Shown one piece after another: positions 8,345-15,094 of a stretch of 31,374 nt of DNA. The stretch is taken from positions 34,192 through 65,565 of the forward strand of contig DNFA01000049.1 in the NCBI GenBank assembly GCA_003487665.1, read 5' to 3'. Under the pieces are notes generated by a model that did not search any database, was not told where the DNA came from, and saw only the letters and a program-made list of their open reading frames with translations. The position numbers and the translations under genes were made by a program. Within the stretch, counting starts at the first letter, position 1, and every line of letters begins with the position of its first letter. This stretch comes from Oscillibacter sp. GTDB lineage: Bacteria; Bacillota; Clostridia; Oscillospirales; Oscillospiraceae.

Positions 8345-9931
8345 ATGACCCACCGGCGGCAAAATTTCATGGGCGGCGCGGCCATACTGGCGCTGGCCGT
8401 GGCGGTGACGAAGCTGCTGGGCGCTCTGTACAAGATCCCGCTGGGGAATCTGCTGGACAGAGAGGGCATGGCGCATTTTTACGCCGCCTATAATATTTAC
8501 AGCCTGCTGCTGGTGCTGTCCACGGCGGGACTGCCTGTGGCGCTGAGCCGTATGGTGGCCCGTGCCGCCGCCCAGCGGCGCTTCGGCGCGGCGGGGCGCT
8601 GTCTGCGGACAGGGCTGGCGCTGCTGGGGGTCATGGGTCTTGCGTGCAGCGCCGTCATGTGCCTGCTGCCGGACACGCTGGCCGCCGCCCTCCACGACGG
8701 CGACGCCGCGCCCGCCCTGCGGGCACTGGGGCCGGCGGTGCTGCTGGTGTGCCTGTCCGCCGCCTTGCGGGGCTATACCCAGGGGCTGGGGGACATGGTG
8801 CCCACCGCCGCCGGACAGGTGGCGGAGTCCACCGGCAAGCTGACGGTAGGGCTGGCGCTGTGCCTGTACCTGCTCCATCGGGGCGCGGGCGCGCCCCTGT
8901 GCGCCGCGGGTGCCATCGGCGGCGTGACGGCGGGCGCGGGGCTGGGACTGCTGGTCACGGCGCTGCTGCTGCCGAGGCGGGCGTCTCTGCCGCCGGTGCG
9001 TGACGTGCCGCCCGCCCGCCGGGATATCGCCCGGCAGCTGCTGCGCGACGGCGTGCCCATCACCGTGGGCGCGGCGGGCATGAGCCTTATCACCCTGCTG
9101 GATCAGACGCTGGTCACCGGCACGCTGCAGAACACGCTGCACTATTCGGCGGCGGAGACAGCCGCCCTGTACGGCGAATATACCTTCGGCATGACCCTGT
9201 TCGCCCTGCCGCCGTCGTTTATCTATCCCCTGTCGGTGAGCCTGATGCCCGCTGTGTCCGCCGCCCTGACCCGGGGCGACCGGACGGCCGCCGGGAAAGC
9301 CGCCGGCGCCGCCATGAAGCTCACCGTCCTTACGGCGCTGCCCGCCGGTGTGGGACTGTCGGTGCTGGCGGAGCCTATTTTGCTGCTGCTGTATCCGGCG
9401 GTGCCGGACACGGCAAGGGCGGCGGCGTACCACCTGACGTTTCTGGGGCTGGCCTGCGTGTTCGTGTGCCTGATGGTGGCCGCCAACGGCGTCCTGCAGG
9501 CCTACGGCCACCCGCTGGTGCCGGTGCTGGCGCTGCTGTGCGGCGGTGTGCTGAAGGTGGTCACCAACTACCTGATGGTGGGCGACCCGGCCACCGGCAT
9601 ACGGGGCGCGGCTGTCAGCACCCTGTACTGCTACGCGCTGATCGTGCTTATCGACCTGATCGCCATCGCCCGGCTGGTGCCGGAGCGTCCGGGCTACATA
9701 CGGCTGTTCGCCCGCCCGGTGCTGGTGACGGCGGTGATGGCACTGGCTGCCCGTTCCGGCTACGGCCTTTTCTGCCGGGTGCTGCCGGAGCGCTGGGCGG
9801 TGCTGCCGGCCATCGCGGTGGCGGCGGCGGTATATGTGATCCTGGCGCTGGCCACCGGCGCTGTGACCCGCACGGACGTGGTGACGCTGCCGCGGGGGGA
9901 GAAAATCGCGGATTTTCTGCATTTGCGCTGA
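8345..9931 (+). CDS. Polysaccharide/lipid flippase of the MATE/MOP superfamily, SpoVB-like
   Basis: A very hydrophobic 528-residue protein with about 12-14 membrane segments. It begins with a short cytoplasmic stretch and the segment 'AVAVTKLLGALYKIPLG', typical of SpoVB/YabM-type oligosaccharide flippases. 'LRGYTQGLGDMVPTAAGQV' matches the conserved 'RGYFQG...PTAxSQ' region of that family. In Bacillus, SpoVB moves lipid-linked precursors for the spore cortex, while paralogs (YkvU, YtgP) act elsewhere. The call SpoVB-like is favoured because mazG and the yabO-yabP-yabQ-divIC genes follow, the order seen in B. subtilis for spoVB(yabM)-mazG(yabN). GGAGG lies 7 bases before the ATG. It follows hemZ by 26 bases and may be the last gene of the recJ operon or the first of the next group. 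Confidence 0.82.
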   Translation: MTHRRQNFMGGAAILALAVAVTKLLGALYKIPLGNLLDREGMAHFYAAYNIYSLLLVLSTAGLPVALSRMVARAAAQRRFGAAGRCLRTGLALLGVMGLACSAVMCLLPDTLAAALHDGDAAPALRALGPAVLLVCLSAALRGYTQGLGDMVPTAAGQVAESTGKLTVGLALCLYLLHRGAGAPLCAAGAIGGVTAGAGLGLLVTALLLPRRASLPPVRDVPPARRDIARQLLRDGVPITVGAAGMSLITLLDQTLVTGTLQNTLHYSAAETAALYGEYTFGMTLFALPPSFIYPLSVSLMPAVSAALTRGDRTAAGKAAGAAMKLTVLTALPAGVGLSVLAEPILLLLYPAVPDTARAAAYHLTFLGLACVFVCLMVAANGVLQAYGHPLVPVLALLCGGVLKVVTNYLMVGDPATGIRGAAVSTLYCYALIVLIDLIAIARLVPERPGYIRLFARPVLVTAVMALAARSGYGLFCRVLPERWAVLPAIAVAAAVYVILALATGAVTRTDVVTLPRGEKIADFLHLR

Positions 9932-9979
9932 ACTTTTCTGTGCCGCATGCGGAAAACCTCTTGCAATAGGAGCGTAAGT

Positions 9980-10771
9980 ATGCTAAATTTTACAAGGAAA
10001 CCCCGTTATGACTACAACGACCTGCTGGAGATCGTCCGGCTGCTGCGCTCGGCCGAGGGCTGCCCGTGGGATCGGGTGCAGACGCATCAGAGCATCCGCC
10101 GCGGACTACTGGAGGAGGCATACGAGGCGGCGGAGGCCATCGACACGGAGGATGCCGCGCTGCTCCGGGAGGAGCTGGGCGACGTGCTGATGCAGGTGGT
10201 GTTCCACGCGGACATCGAGAAGGACGCAGGGCGCTTCACCATGGACGACGTGTGCGACGGCGTGGTGAAAAAGCTGCTGTTCCGCCATCCCCATGTGTTC
10301 GGCGACGGACGGGCGGAGACGGCGGACACCGTGCCCGCCAGCTGGGATGAGCTGAAGCGGCAGGAGAAAGGGCAAAAGACCACCGCCGATGCGCTGGACG
10401 CTGTGGCGCGCAGTCTGCCCGGCCTGTGGCGGGCGGAGAAGATACAGAAGAAGGCCGCGGACGCGGGCTTCGACTGGCGCGACGTCTCCGGCGCGCTGGA
10501 CAAGCTGGACGAGGAGACGGGCGAGTTGCGTCAGGCCGTGGAGACAGGCGGCGACGTGGCCGGTGAGCTGGGCGATGTGCTGTTCGCCGCCGTGAAGGTG
10601 GGGCGCTTCTGCGGCATCGACCCGGAGGATGCCATCGCCGGTACCTGCGAAAAATTCATCCGGCGCTTCCGCGTCATGGAGCAGGAGGCCGCCCGGCAGG
10701 GCAGAGCGCTGCACGACATGACGCTGGAGGAGATGACCGCCCTGTGGAACGGGGCGAAGGAACGTTCTTAA
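9980..10771 (+). CDS. mazG: Nucleoside triphosphate pyrophosphohydrolase MazG
   Basis: A 263-residue two-domain MazG. It hydrolyses (d)NTPs to monophosphate and pyrophosphate, which cleans the nucleotide pool. The metal-binding helices carry EEAYE (45-49) and EELGD (64-68) in the first MazG repeat, and the second repeat has EETGEL and GELGDVLFA. 'EGCPWDRVQTHQSI' near the N-terminus is a family hallmark (GCPWDxxQTHxSL). The start at 9980 is chosen because TAGGAG lies 7 bases upstream and the protein then begins MLNFTRK; an in-frame ATG at 9947 would add 11 residues without a good site. B. subtilis YabN is longer because it carries an N-terminal methylase-like domain, which is absent here. Confidence 0.94.
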   Translation: MLNFTRKPRYDYNDLLEIVRLLRSAEGCPWDRVQTHQSIRRGLLEEAYEAAEAIDTEDAALLREELGDVLMQVVFHADIEKDAGRFTMDDVCDGVVKKLLFRHPHVFGDGRAETADTVPASWDELKRQEKGQKTTADALDAVARSLPGLWRAEKIQKKAADAGFDWRDVSGALDKLDEETGELRQAVETGGDVAGELGDVLFAAVKVGRFCGIDPEDAIAGTCEKFIRRFRVMEQEAARQGRALHDMTLEEMTALWNGAKERS

Positions 10772-10796
10772 TGCGATACAACATCGTTTTAGGATA

Positions 10797-10811
10797 GCCG
10801 CGTATCGCGGC
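10797..10811 (+). other. Small hairpin in the mazG-hup gap
   Basis: A perfect 6-bp stem, GCCGCG and CGCGGC, closes on TAT. There is no T-run after it, so it is not a good terminator; it may be a 5'-leader stem of hup mRNA. I found no convincing -35/-10 pair in this 73-base gap. Confidence 0.3.
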
Positions 10812-10844
10812 AATTACCAACGAAAATTTTTGGGAGGAAATAAC

Positions 10845-11120
10845 ATGAATAAGACTGAACTGATCGCCGCTGTCGCTGAGAAGACCGGCCTGTCCAAGAA
10901 GGACTCTGATGCTGCCGTCAACGCCGTGCTGAACACCATTGCCGAGACTCTGAAGGCCAATGAGAAGGTGCAGCTGGTGGGCTTTGGCTCCTTCGAGACC
11001 AAGAAGCGCGCCGCCCGTACCGGCCTGAATCCCCGCACCGGCGCAGCCGTGGAGATCCCCGCTTCCACCGTTCCCACCTTCAAGGCCGGCAAGGCTCTGA
11101 AGGACGCCGTGGCCAAGTAA
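10845..11120 (+). CDS. hup: DNA-binding protein HU
   Basis: A 91-residue histone-like protein that bends and compacts DNA as a dimer. It shows the whole HU pattern: MNKTELIAAVAEKTGLSKKD at the start, the core VQLVGFGSFE, the DNA-gripping arm with RTGLNPRTG and the proline region, and the C-terminal PTFKAGKALKDAV. GGGAGG lies 8 bases before the ATG at 10845; an in-frame ATG at 10830 overlaps that site and is rejected. Codon use is more biased than in its neighbours (many GCC, AAG and CTG codons), which fits high expression. HU lies between mazG and the S4 gene, a common clostridial arrangement, and is followed by a strong terminator. Confidence 0.97.
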   Translation: MNKTELIAAVAEKTGLSKKDSDAAVNAVLNTIAETLKANEKVQLVGFGSFETKKRAARTGLNPRTGAAVEIPASTVPTFKAGKALKDAVAK

Positions 11121-11136
11121 TTTCGCCTTATTTCAG

Positions 11137-11167
11137 GAGCCGGTGTGGTGACGCACCGGCTCTTTTT
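11137..11167 (+). terminator. Intrinsic terminator after hup
   Basis: A 9-bp stem, GAGCCGGTG (11137-11145) with CACCGGCTC (11154-11162), and an 8-base loop, followed directly by TTTTT. It lies between hup and the S4 gene, so the abundant hup mRNA probably ends here, with some read-through into the next genes. Confidence 0.85.
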
Positions 11168-11186
11168 CCGGAAAGGAGGGCGCACC

Positions 11187-11426
11187 ATGCGTCTGGACAA
11201 ATATCTGAAGGTCTCCCGGCTCATCAAGCGCCGCACCGTGGCCAACGAGGCCTGCGACGCGGAGCGTGTCACCGTCAACGGACGGGTGCAGCGGGCGTCC
11301 TACGACGTGAAGACAGGCGACGTGATCGCCATCCGCTTCGGCGCGAAAACGCTGACGGTGGAGGTGCTGTCCGTCACCGAGAACGTGGGCAAGGACGCGG
11401 CTGCCGCCATGTACCGCGAGGTGTAG
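11187..11426 (+). CDS. rqcP: S4 domain RNA-binding protein, RqcP/YabO type
   Basis: A 79-residue protein made almost only of one S4 RNA-binding domain: MRLDKYLKVSRLIKRRTVAN, then VTVNGRVQRAS and the KTGDVIAIRFG turn. This is the pattern of YabO, now RqcP, which binds the 50S subunit and peptidyl-tRNA and helps RqcH add alanine tails to stalled nascent chains. The neighbourhood (mazG, yabP, yabQ, divIC) is the same as for B. subtilis yabO, which supports the name over the E. coli-type Hsp15. AAAGGAGGG lies before the ATG at 11187; an earlier in-frame start at 11145 would lie inside the terminator stem. Confidence 0.9.
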   Translation: MRLDKYLKVSRLIKRRTVANEACDAERVTVNGRVQRASYDVKTGDVIAIRFGAKTLTVEVLSVTENVGKDAAAAMYREV

Positions 11427-11437
11427 GGACAGCTCTG

Positions 11438-11466
11438 TCATAAACGAACAAGCCCCCTCATACACT
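11438..11466 (+). promoter_or_regulatory. Candidate SigE (mother-cell sporulation) promoter for yabP-yabQ
   Basis: TCATAAA (11438-11444), a 14-base spacer and CATACACT (11459-11466). The -10 fits the SigE consensus CATACAMT in all positions, and the -35 fits KMATATT in 5 of 7. yabP and yabQ belong to the SigE regulon in B. subtilis. The start of transcription would fall near 11473, inside the loop of the hairpin described next. Confidence 0.6.
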
Positions 11467-11496
11467 GGGAAAAACCGTGTATGAGGGGGATTTCTT
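11453..11496 (+). promoter_or_regulatory. Hairpin covering the yabP ribosome binding site (possibly also a terminator)
   Basis: A perfect 13-bp stem (11453-11465 with 11477-11489) is followed by ATTTCTT and then the yabP ATG at 11497. The 3' arm ends in GAGGGGG (11483-11489), which is the only Shine-Dalgarno sequence for yabP, 7 bases from the start codon. In any transcript coming from upstream the site is paired. A transcript that starts at the SigE-like promoter would lack the 5' arm. Confidence 0.7.
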
Positions 11497-11781
11497 ATGG
11501 CATACGACATCACCGATCCTGCCGCCGTCCACCGTCTCCAGCTGGAGGGACGGGAAAAGCTCACCGTAGCCGGTGTGGAGGACGTGGAGCGGTTCGACGA
11601 CCAGTGCATCGTCCTGCGCACCGGCGCGGGGACGCTGGTGGTCAGCGGCGAGGGACTGCATATCGGCAAGCTGTCGCTGGACGGCGGCGAGCTGCATGTG
11701 GACGGGCGCATCGACGCCCTGACCTACGAGGACGCGCCGGAGGAGCGGGGCGGCTCCTTCTTCAGCCGCCTGTTCGCCTGA
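11497..11781 (+). CDS. yabP: Sporulation protein YabP
   Basis: A 94-residue YabP/YqfC-family protein. These small, beta-rich proteins are made in the mother cell under SigE and are needed for normal spore formation. The pattern is recognisable: 'HRLQLEGREKLTVAGVEDVERFDD', then 'LVVSGEGLHIGKLSLDGGELHVDGRIDALTY' (each read here in parts), ending with a short hydrophobic/Phe-rich end (FFSRLFA). It is followed at one base by yabQ and preceded by the S4 gene, as in B. subtilis. Translation is probably controlled by the hairpin that covers its ribosome binding site. Confidence 0.9.
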   Translation: MAYDITDPAAVHRLQLEGREKLTVAGVEDVERFDDQCIVLRTGAGTLVVSGEGLHIGKLSLDGGELHVDGRIDALTYEDAPEERGGSFFSRLFA

Positions 11782-11782
11782 G

Positions 11783-12478
11783 GTGGGCACCGTTGTCTCC
11801 GCGCAGCTGTGGGGCTATCTGACGGCGGCGGCGCTGGGTGCGGCGGCTGCGGCGGTGTACGATCTGCTGCGGCCGGTGCGCCTCCGCCGCCGGAAAAACA
11901 GACGGCTGACCCATGTGCTGGACGGGGTGTATCTGCTGGCGGTGGCTCCGGCGCTGCTGTGGTATGCCCTGCGGGTGGGCGAGGGCGAGCTGCGGCTGGT
12001 GATGCTCAGCGCCATGGGGCTGGGCGCGCTGCTGTATGTGCTGGCGCTGTCGCCGCTGCTGCGGCCGCTGTGGGACTTCTGGCTGGGCGCAGCGGCGGCC
12101 ACGGCGCGCCTTCTGTGGCGCCCTGTGTCGTGGATGGCGGCGCTGGCGAAAAAAATCGCCGCTGCCGGGAAAAAAGCCTTTCCTTTTCGCCGCAAGTGCG
12201 CTATGATAGAGAAAAAGACGGCGAAGGAGGCGAGCACACATGGCACAGAAGAAAAGAGCGGCGCACCGCACCAGCCCCGCCCTGGTGCTGCTGATCGCCG
12301 CGCTGGTGATCTTCCTGGGCATCGAGCTGATACAGGTGGGACAGCGCCTCAGCGAGGCCAGACAGCAGCAGGCGGCGCTGGAGCGCCAGCTGCAAATGCA
12401 GACCCAGGAGAACCAGGCGCTGGAGTCCGATCTGGCCAAGAAGGACGACGAGGAATTCATCAAGGATCTGGCGCGTGA
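11783..12478 (+). CDS. yabQ: Spore cortex protein YabQ with an unusual 3' extension overlapping divIC
   Basis: A membrane protein of the YabQ family, which is needed for the spore cortex. The first 115 residues look normal: three or four hydrophobic segments, the 'VYDLLRPVRLRRRKNRRLTHVLDGVYLL' type core (read in parts), and a basic end (AKKIAAAGKKAF). After about residue 150 the frame runs 239 bases into divIC and turns into Gly/Ala/Pro/Arg/Gln-rich sequence that is just the alternate reading of divIC. Most family members would have stopped by then. In the next frame two tandem stops (TGA TAG, 12204-12209) occur at the expected end. Two A-runs (12149-12155, 12170-12175) lie before them. A single-base indel or a lost stop codon is possible. 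The start is GTG, one base after the yabP stop, so translation is coupled. Confidence 0.75.
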   Translation: MGTVVSAQLWGYLTAAALGAAAAAVYDLLRPVRLRRRKNRRLTHVLDGVYLLAVAPALLWYALRVGEGELRLVMLSAMGLGALLYVLALSPLLRPLWDFWLGAAAATARLLWRPVSWMAALAKKIAAAGKKAFPFRRKCAMIEKKTAKEASTHGTEEKSGAPHQPRPGAADRRAGDLPGHRADTGGTAPQRGQTAAGGAGAPAANADPGEPGAGVRSGQEGRRGIHQGSGA

Positions 12479-12533
12479 CCAGCTGGGACTGGCCGAGGAG
12501 GGCGAGCGCATTTTCTACGATGTGAATGATTGA
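12240..12533 (+). CDS. divIC: Septum formation initiator, DivIC/FtsB family
   Basis: A 97-residue bitopic division protein: a short basic cytoplasmic N-terminus, one membrane segment (about residues 13-30, ALVLLIAALVIFLGIEL), and an extracytoplasmic coiled coil rich in Gln, Glu and Leu (about 33-70), then the family end 'EEFIKDLARDQLGLAEEGE' that resembles the conserved 'xARExLGxVxPGE' motif. With FtsL and DivIB it links the Z ring to septal peptidoglycan synthesis. The start is fixed by AAGGAGG 8 bases upstream. The position after yabP-yabQ is the same as in B. subtilis. It is followed at once by a terminator. Confidence 0.92.
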   Translation: MAQKKRAAHRTSPALVLLIAALVIFLGIELIQVGQRLSEARQQQAALERQLQMQTQENQALESDLAKKDDEEFIKDLARDQLGLAEEGERIFYDVND

Positions 12534-12559
12534 GAACCGCCGAAAGGCGGTTCTTTTTT
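12534..12559 (+). terminator. Intrinsic terminator after divIC
   Basis: A perfect 8-bp stem, GAACCGCC (12534-12541) and GGCGGTTC (12546-12553), with a GAAA tetraloop and TTTTTT directly after. It begins on the base after the divIC stop codon and ends 10 bases before the next promoter. Confidence 0.93.
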
Positions 12560-12568
12560 GCGCGTTTC

Positions 12569-12597
12569 TTGCTATCATGGCTCGGCTGTGGTATACT
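12569..12597 (+). promoter_or_regulatory. Extended -10 SigA promoter of the radical SAM operon
   Basis: TTGCTA (12569-12574), a 17-base spacer and TATACT (12592-12597), with TG at 12589-12590 giving an extended -10 element. It sits right after the divIC terminator, so the next three genes form their own transcription unit. Confidence 0.75.
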
Positions 12598-12632
12598 CTG
12601 TCATATATTGCCTTCAAAAGGAGGAACTGCCT

Positions 12633-14018
12633 GTGGCTACACTGCTGGAGCGGCGCTATCGCCGCCGCCATCTGGAGTGCGTGCGCCATATCACGCTGGA
12701 TCCCAAGGGACGCGGCGTGCTGCGCATCCACATGATCCCACCCCGTCAGGACGCGGACAACGCGCCTTTTCTTCTGCTGCTCAACGGCAGCCGTCTGGTG
12801 CCTCTGAACCTCAGCTGGGCGATCCTGCTGGCCAACTTCATGGATCGGCTGGAGCCCTTCACCGGTGTGGAGATCACCGAGAGCGACTGGAACGCCATGG
12901 CCGCCGGCGCCGTGGCAGAGACGCACAAGACCTATCCCTTCACATCGAAGGAGCAGCTGTCTGACGATCTGGCCACCATGATCCGGTCTTTGGTGGCCAT
13001 CGCCCGCGGACAGGAGCCGGAGGCGGAGGTCGCCCCGCTGACGCTGGGGGAGTACGCCCCGGAGATGACCGCGCCCCACCGCATGGATCTTATGGTCAGC
13101 GCCATGACCCGTGGCGGCGCGTGGCACTGCAACCAGAAGTGCCTGCACTGCTACGCCGCCGGCCAGCCCCTGTCCGACACGCCGGAGCTGACCACCGCCC
13201 AGTGGAAGGAGATACTGGCGAAGCTCCGCACCGCCAACGTCCCGCAGGTGACGTTCACCGGCGGAGAGCCCACCCTCCGCGCCGATCTGGTGGAGCTGGT
13301 GGAGGTCGCCCAGTGGTTCGTCACCCGCCTGAACACCAACGGGCGGCTGCTGACGCCGGAGCTGTGCCGCAGGCTGTATGAGGCCAGTCTCGACAGCGTG
13401 CAGGTGACGCTGTACAGCCACGACCCCGCTGTCCACAACGCGCTGGTGGGCGCGGAGGGCTTTGACGACACCGTGACCGGCATCAGAAACGCCGTGGCCG
13501 CCGGGCTGTCCGTGTCGGTGAACACGCCACTGTGCAGCCTGAATGAGGACTACGCCGCCACCGTGCGGTTTGTAAACGGCTTGGGCGTGCGGTACGTCAC
13601 CTGCTCCGGCCTGATCCCCTCCGGCAGCGCCGAGGGCGCGGAGAGCCGCGCCACCCGTCTCACGGAGGAGCAGCTGACGGACGTGCTGCGCCGCGCCGTG
13701 ACCGCGGCGGAGGAGCTGGAAATGGAGATGGACTTCACCAGCCCCGGCTGGCTGAAGGAGGAGACGCTGCGCTCGCTGGGGCTGACGCTGGTGCCCAGCT
13801 GCGGCGCGTGTCTCAGCAACATGGCCATCGCCCCGGACGGCGGCGTGATCCCCTGCCAGAGCTGGCTCAGCAGCCAGCCGCTGGGGAACATGCTCACGGA
13901 CGACTGGGATAAGATATGGCAGAGCCAGCGCTGCGCGGCCATCCGCGCCAAAAGCGCCAAAATGGAGCAGCTGTGCCAGCTGCGCCAGGGCAACGGAGAG
14001 GAGGCGTCCGTATGCTGA
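12633..14018 (+). CDS. Radical SAM/SPASM-like enzyme with an N-terminal RRE (PqqD)-like region
   Basis: A 461-residue protein. Residues 1 to about 130 resemble a PqqD/RiPP-recognition element: the strand LLLLNGSRLVPLN (47-59), a hydrophobic helix, and a later helix LSDDLATMIRSL. The radical SAM core has CNQKCLHC (C166, C170, C173) and FTGGEP (210-213 = GGEP). The C-terminal part has C390-G-A-C393 and C408 in 'APDGGVIPC' with the trailing 'GNMLTDDWDKIW', the layout of a SPASM/twitch domain, followed by C434, C448 and C461, which could complete auxiliary 4Fe-4S clusters. Such enzymes cross-link or otherwise modify peptides. The GTG start at 12633 has AAGGAGG 8 bases upstream. The stop overlaps the next gene by 7 bases. 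The next gene product, with a Cys-rich tail, is the natural substrate candidate; this is inference. Confidence 0.85.
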   Translation: MATLLERRYRRRHLECVRHITLDPKGRGVLRIHMIPPRQDADNAPFLLLLNGSRLVPLNLSWAILLANFMDRLEPFTGVEITESDWNAMAAGAVAETHKTYPFTSKEQLSDDLATMIRSLVAIARGQEPEAEVAPLTLGEYAPEMTAPHRMDLMVSAMTRGGAWHCNQKCLHCYAAGQPLSDTPELTTAQWKEILAKLRTANVPQVTFTGGEPTLRADLVELVEVAQWFVTRLNTNGRLLTPELCRRLYEASLDSVQVTLYSHDPAVHNALVGAEGFDDTVTGIRNAVAAGLSVSVNTPLCSLNEDYAATVRFVNGLGVRYVTCSGLIPSGSAEGAESRATRLTEEQLTDVLRRAVTAAEELEMEMDFTSPGWLKEETLRSLGLTLVPSCGACLSNMAIAPDGGVIPCQSWLSSQPLGNMLTDDWDKIWQSQRCAAIRAKSAKMEQLCQLRQGNGEEASVC

Positions 14019-15094
14019 AAAAGCTCCATATCCTGCTGTTGACCCTGCTGGCGGCGGCCTGCTTTACCGTCACCGCATGGGCGGATTACGACTACATCGA
14101 GCAGTACGGCGTTATGGTGACGCCCAACACGGAGGACGGCAGCCTGCTTATCACCGTGAAGCTGGAGTGGACACCGCTGGAGGAGCTGCCCTACGGGCAG
14201 GAGCTGAAGATCGGCGTACCCAACGGCTCCATCCGGGACGTGGCGGCGCAGACGGACAACATCGAGCGGCTGGACTTCGACAACAGCTATATGTACGTCT
14301 ATCTTGACCGCGGCTACGACGCGAACGAGACCTTTTCCTTCGCCTACTCGTGGGTGCAGGAGTATATGTACCAGTTGGACGGCAGCGCCGTGACCTACGA
14401 TTACACCGCCGGCTGGTTCGACGAGGCGAAGATCGGGCAGATGACCCTCGTCTGGAACGACCCCGCCGGGCTGACCGGCGATTTCACCGAGGGTACGGTC
14501 AGCGGCGCTGACAGCGTGACGGTGCAGGACGGCATGACCATCACCGCCTCCGATCTGGGCTACGGCTACAAGATGAACGTGCAGGTGCGCTACACCGACT
14601 GGCCCACCCAGCTTCCGGAGGAATACAGCGCCAACAACGTCCCTGACGACAGCTGGAACGGCAGCGATGACTATTACTACGACGATGACGACGCCGGGGA
14701 CGCCATCATCGGCATGATGGTGATGATCTTCATGGTGATATTCGTCATCACGCTGATCTCCGCCGCCCGCCGGGGCGACGGCTACGCCGGCGGCTTCGGC
14801 ACCCGGTACGTGTTCGTCAACCACCTGTGGTATCCCGCCGGGCCGGACGGCAGACCCCGCCCCGGCAGCGTGGGCACCAAAACAAAGCCCAGACCGCCCA
14901 GAAGCGGTGGCGGCTTCGGCGGCGGTAGCCGGGGCGGCGGCTTCGGCGGAGGCGGCTTCGGCGGCGGCAGCCACTGTGCCTGCGCCAGCAGCTGCGCCTG
15001 TGCGTGTGCCTGCGCCTGTGCCGGCGGCGGCCGCGCCGGCTGCTCGGCCAAGAACCTGTACGGCGTGCAGCTGGATGAGACGGTGAAGCTATGA
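14012..15094 (+). CDS. Signal-peptide-bearing one-pass membrane protein with Gly-rich and Cys-Ala repeat cytoplasmic tail
   Basis: A 360-residue protein I cannot name. Residues 1-24 form a signal peptide (MLKK, hydrophobic core, cleavage likely after AWA). Residues 25-230 are an acidic, Tyr-rich, beta-looking extracellular domain without Cys, ending in an Asp/Tyr stretch (about 215-228). A membrane segment follows (about 231-253), then AARRG, which by the positive-inside rule places the C-terminus in the cytoplasm. The tail has a Gly/Phe region (298-320, GGGFGGG repeats), H321, then Cys at 322, 324, 328, 330, 332, 334, 336 and 344, mostly alternating with Ala, and ends in GGGRAGC followed by 16 residues. 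The general plan recalls DUF2207-like membrane proteins. It overlaps the radical SAM gene and the kinase gene, so all three are co-translated. Possible roles: RiPP-like substrate, metal-binding tail, or both. Confidence 0.8.
   Translation: MLKKLHILLLTLLAAACFTVTAWADYDYIEQYGVMVTPNTEDGSLLITVKLEWTPLEELPYGQELKIGVPNGSIRDVAAQTDNIERLDFDNSYMYVYLDRGYDANETFSFAYSWVQEYMYQLDGSAVTYDYTAGWFDEAKIGQMTLVWNDPAGLTGDFTEGTVSGADSVTVQDGMTITASDLGYGYKMNVQVRYTDWPTQLPEEYSANNVPDDSWNGSDDYYYDDDDAGDAIIGMMVMIFMVIFVITLISAARRGDGYAGGFGTRYVFVNHLWYPAGPDGRPRPGSVGTKTKPRPPRSGGGFGGGSRGGGFGGGGFGGGSHCACASSCACACACACAGGGRAGCSAKNLYGVQLDETVKL

Noticed and set aside
11453..11489. Hairpin before yabP considered only as a terminator of the S4 gene
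   Set aside because: The T-run is weak (ATTTCTT) and the 3' arm is the yabP ribosome binding site, so a regulatory reading explains more; some termination is still possible.
14975..15046. The CACACA-like amino acid tail considered as an artefact of a simple DNA repeat in a wrong frame
   Set aside because: The codons vary (TGT/TGC, GCC/GCG), the frame is continuous with the ectodomain and membrane segment, and it ends properly in the ATGA overlap with the kinase gene.
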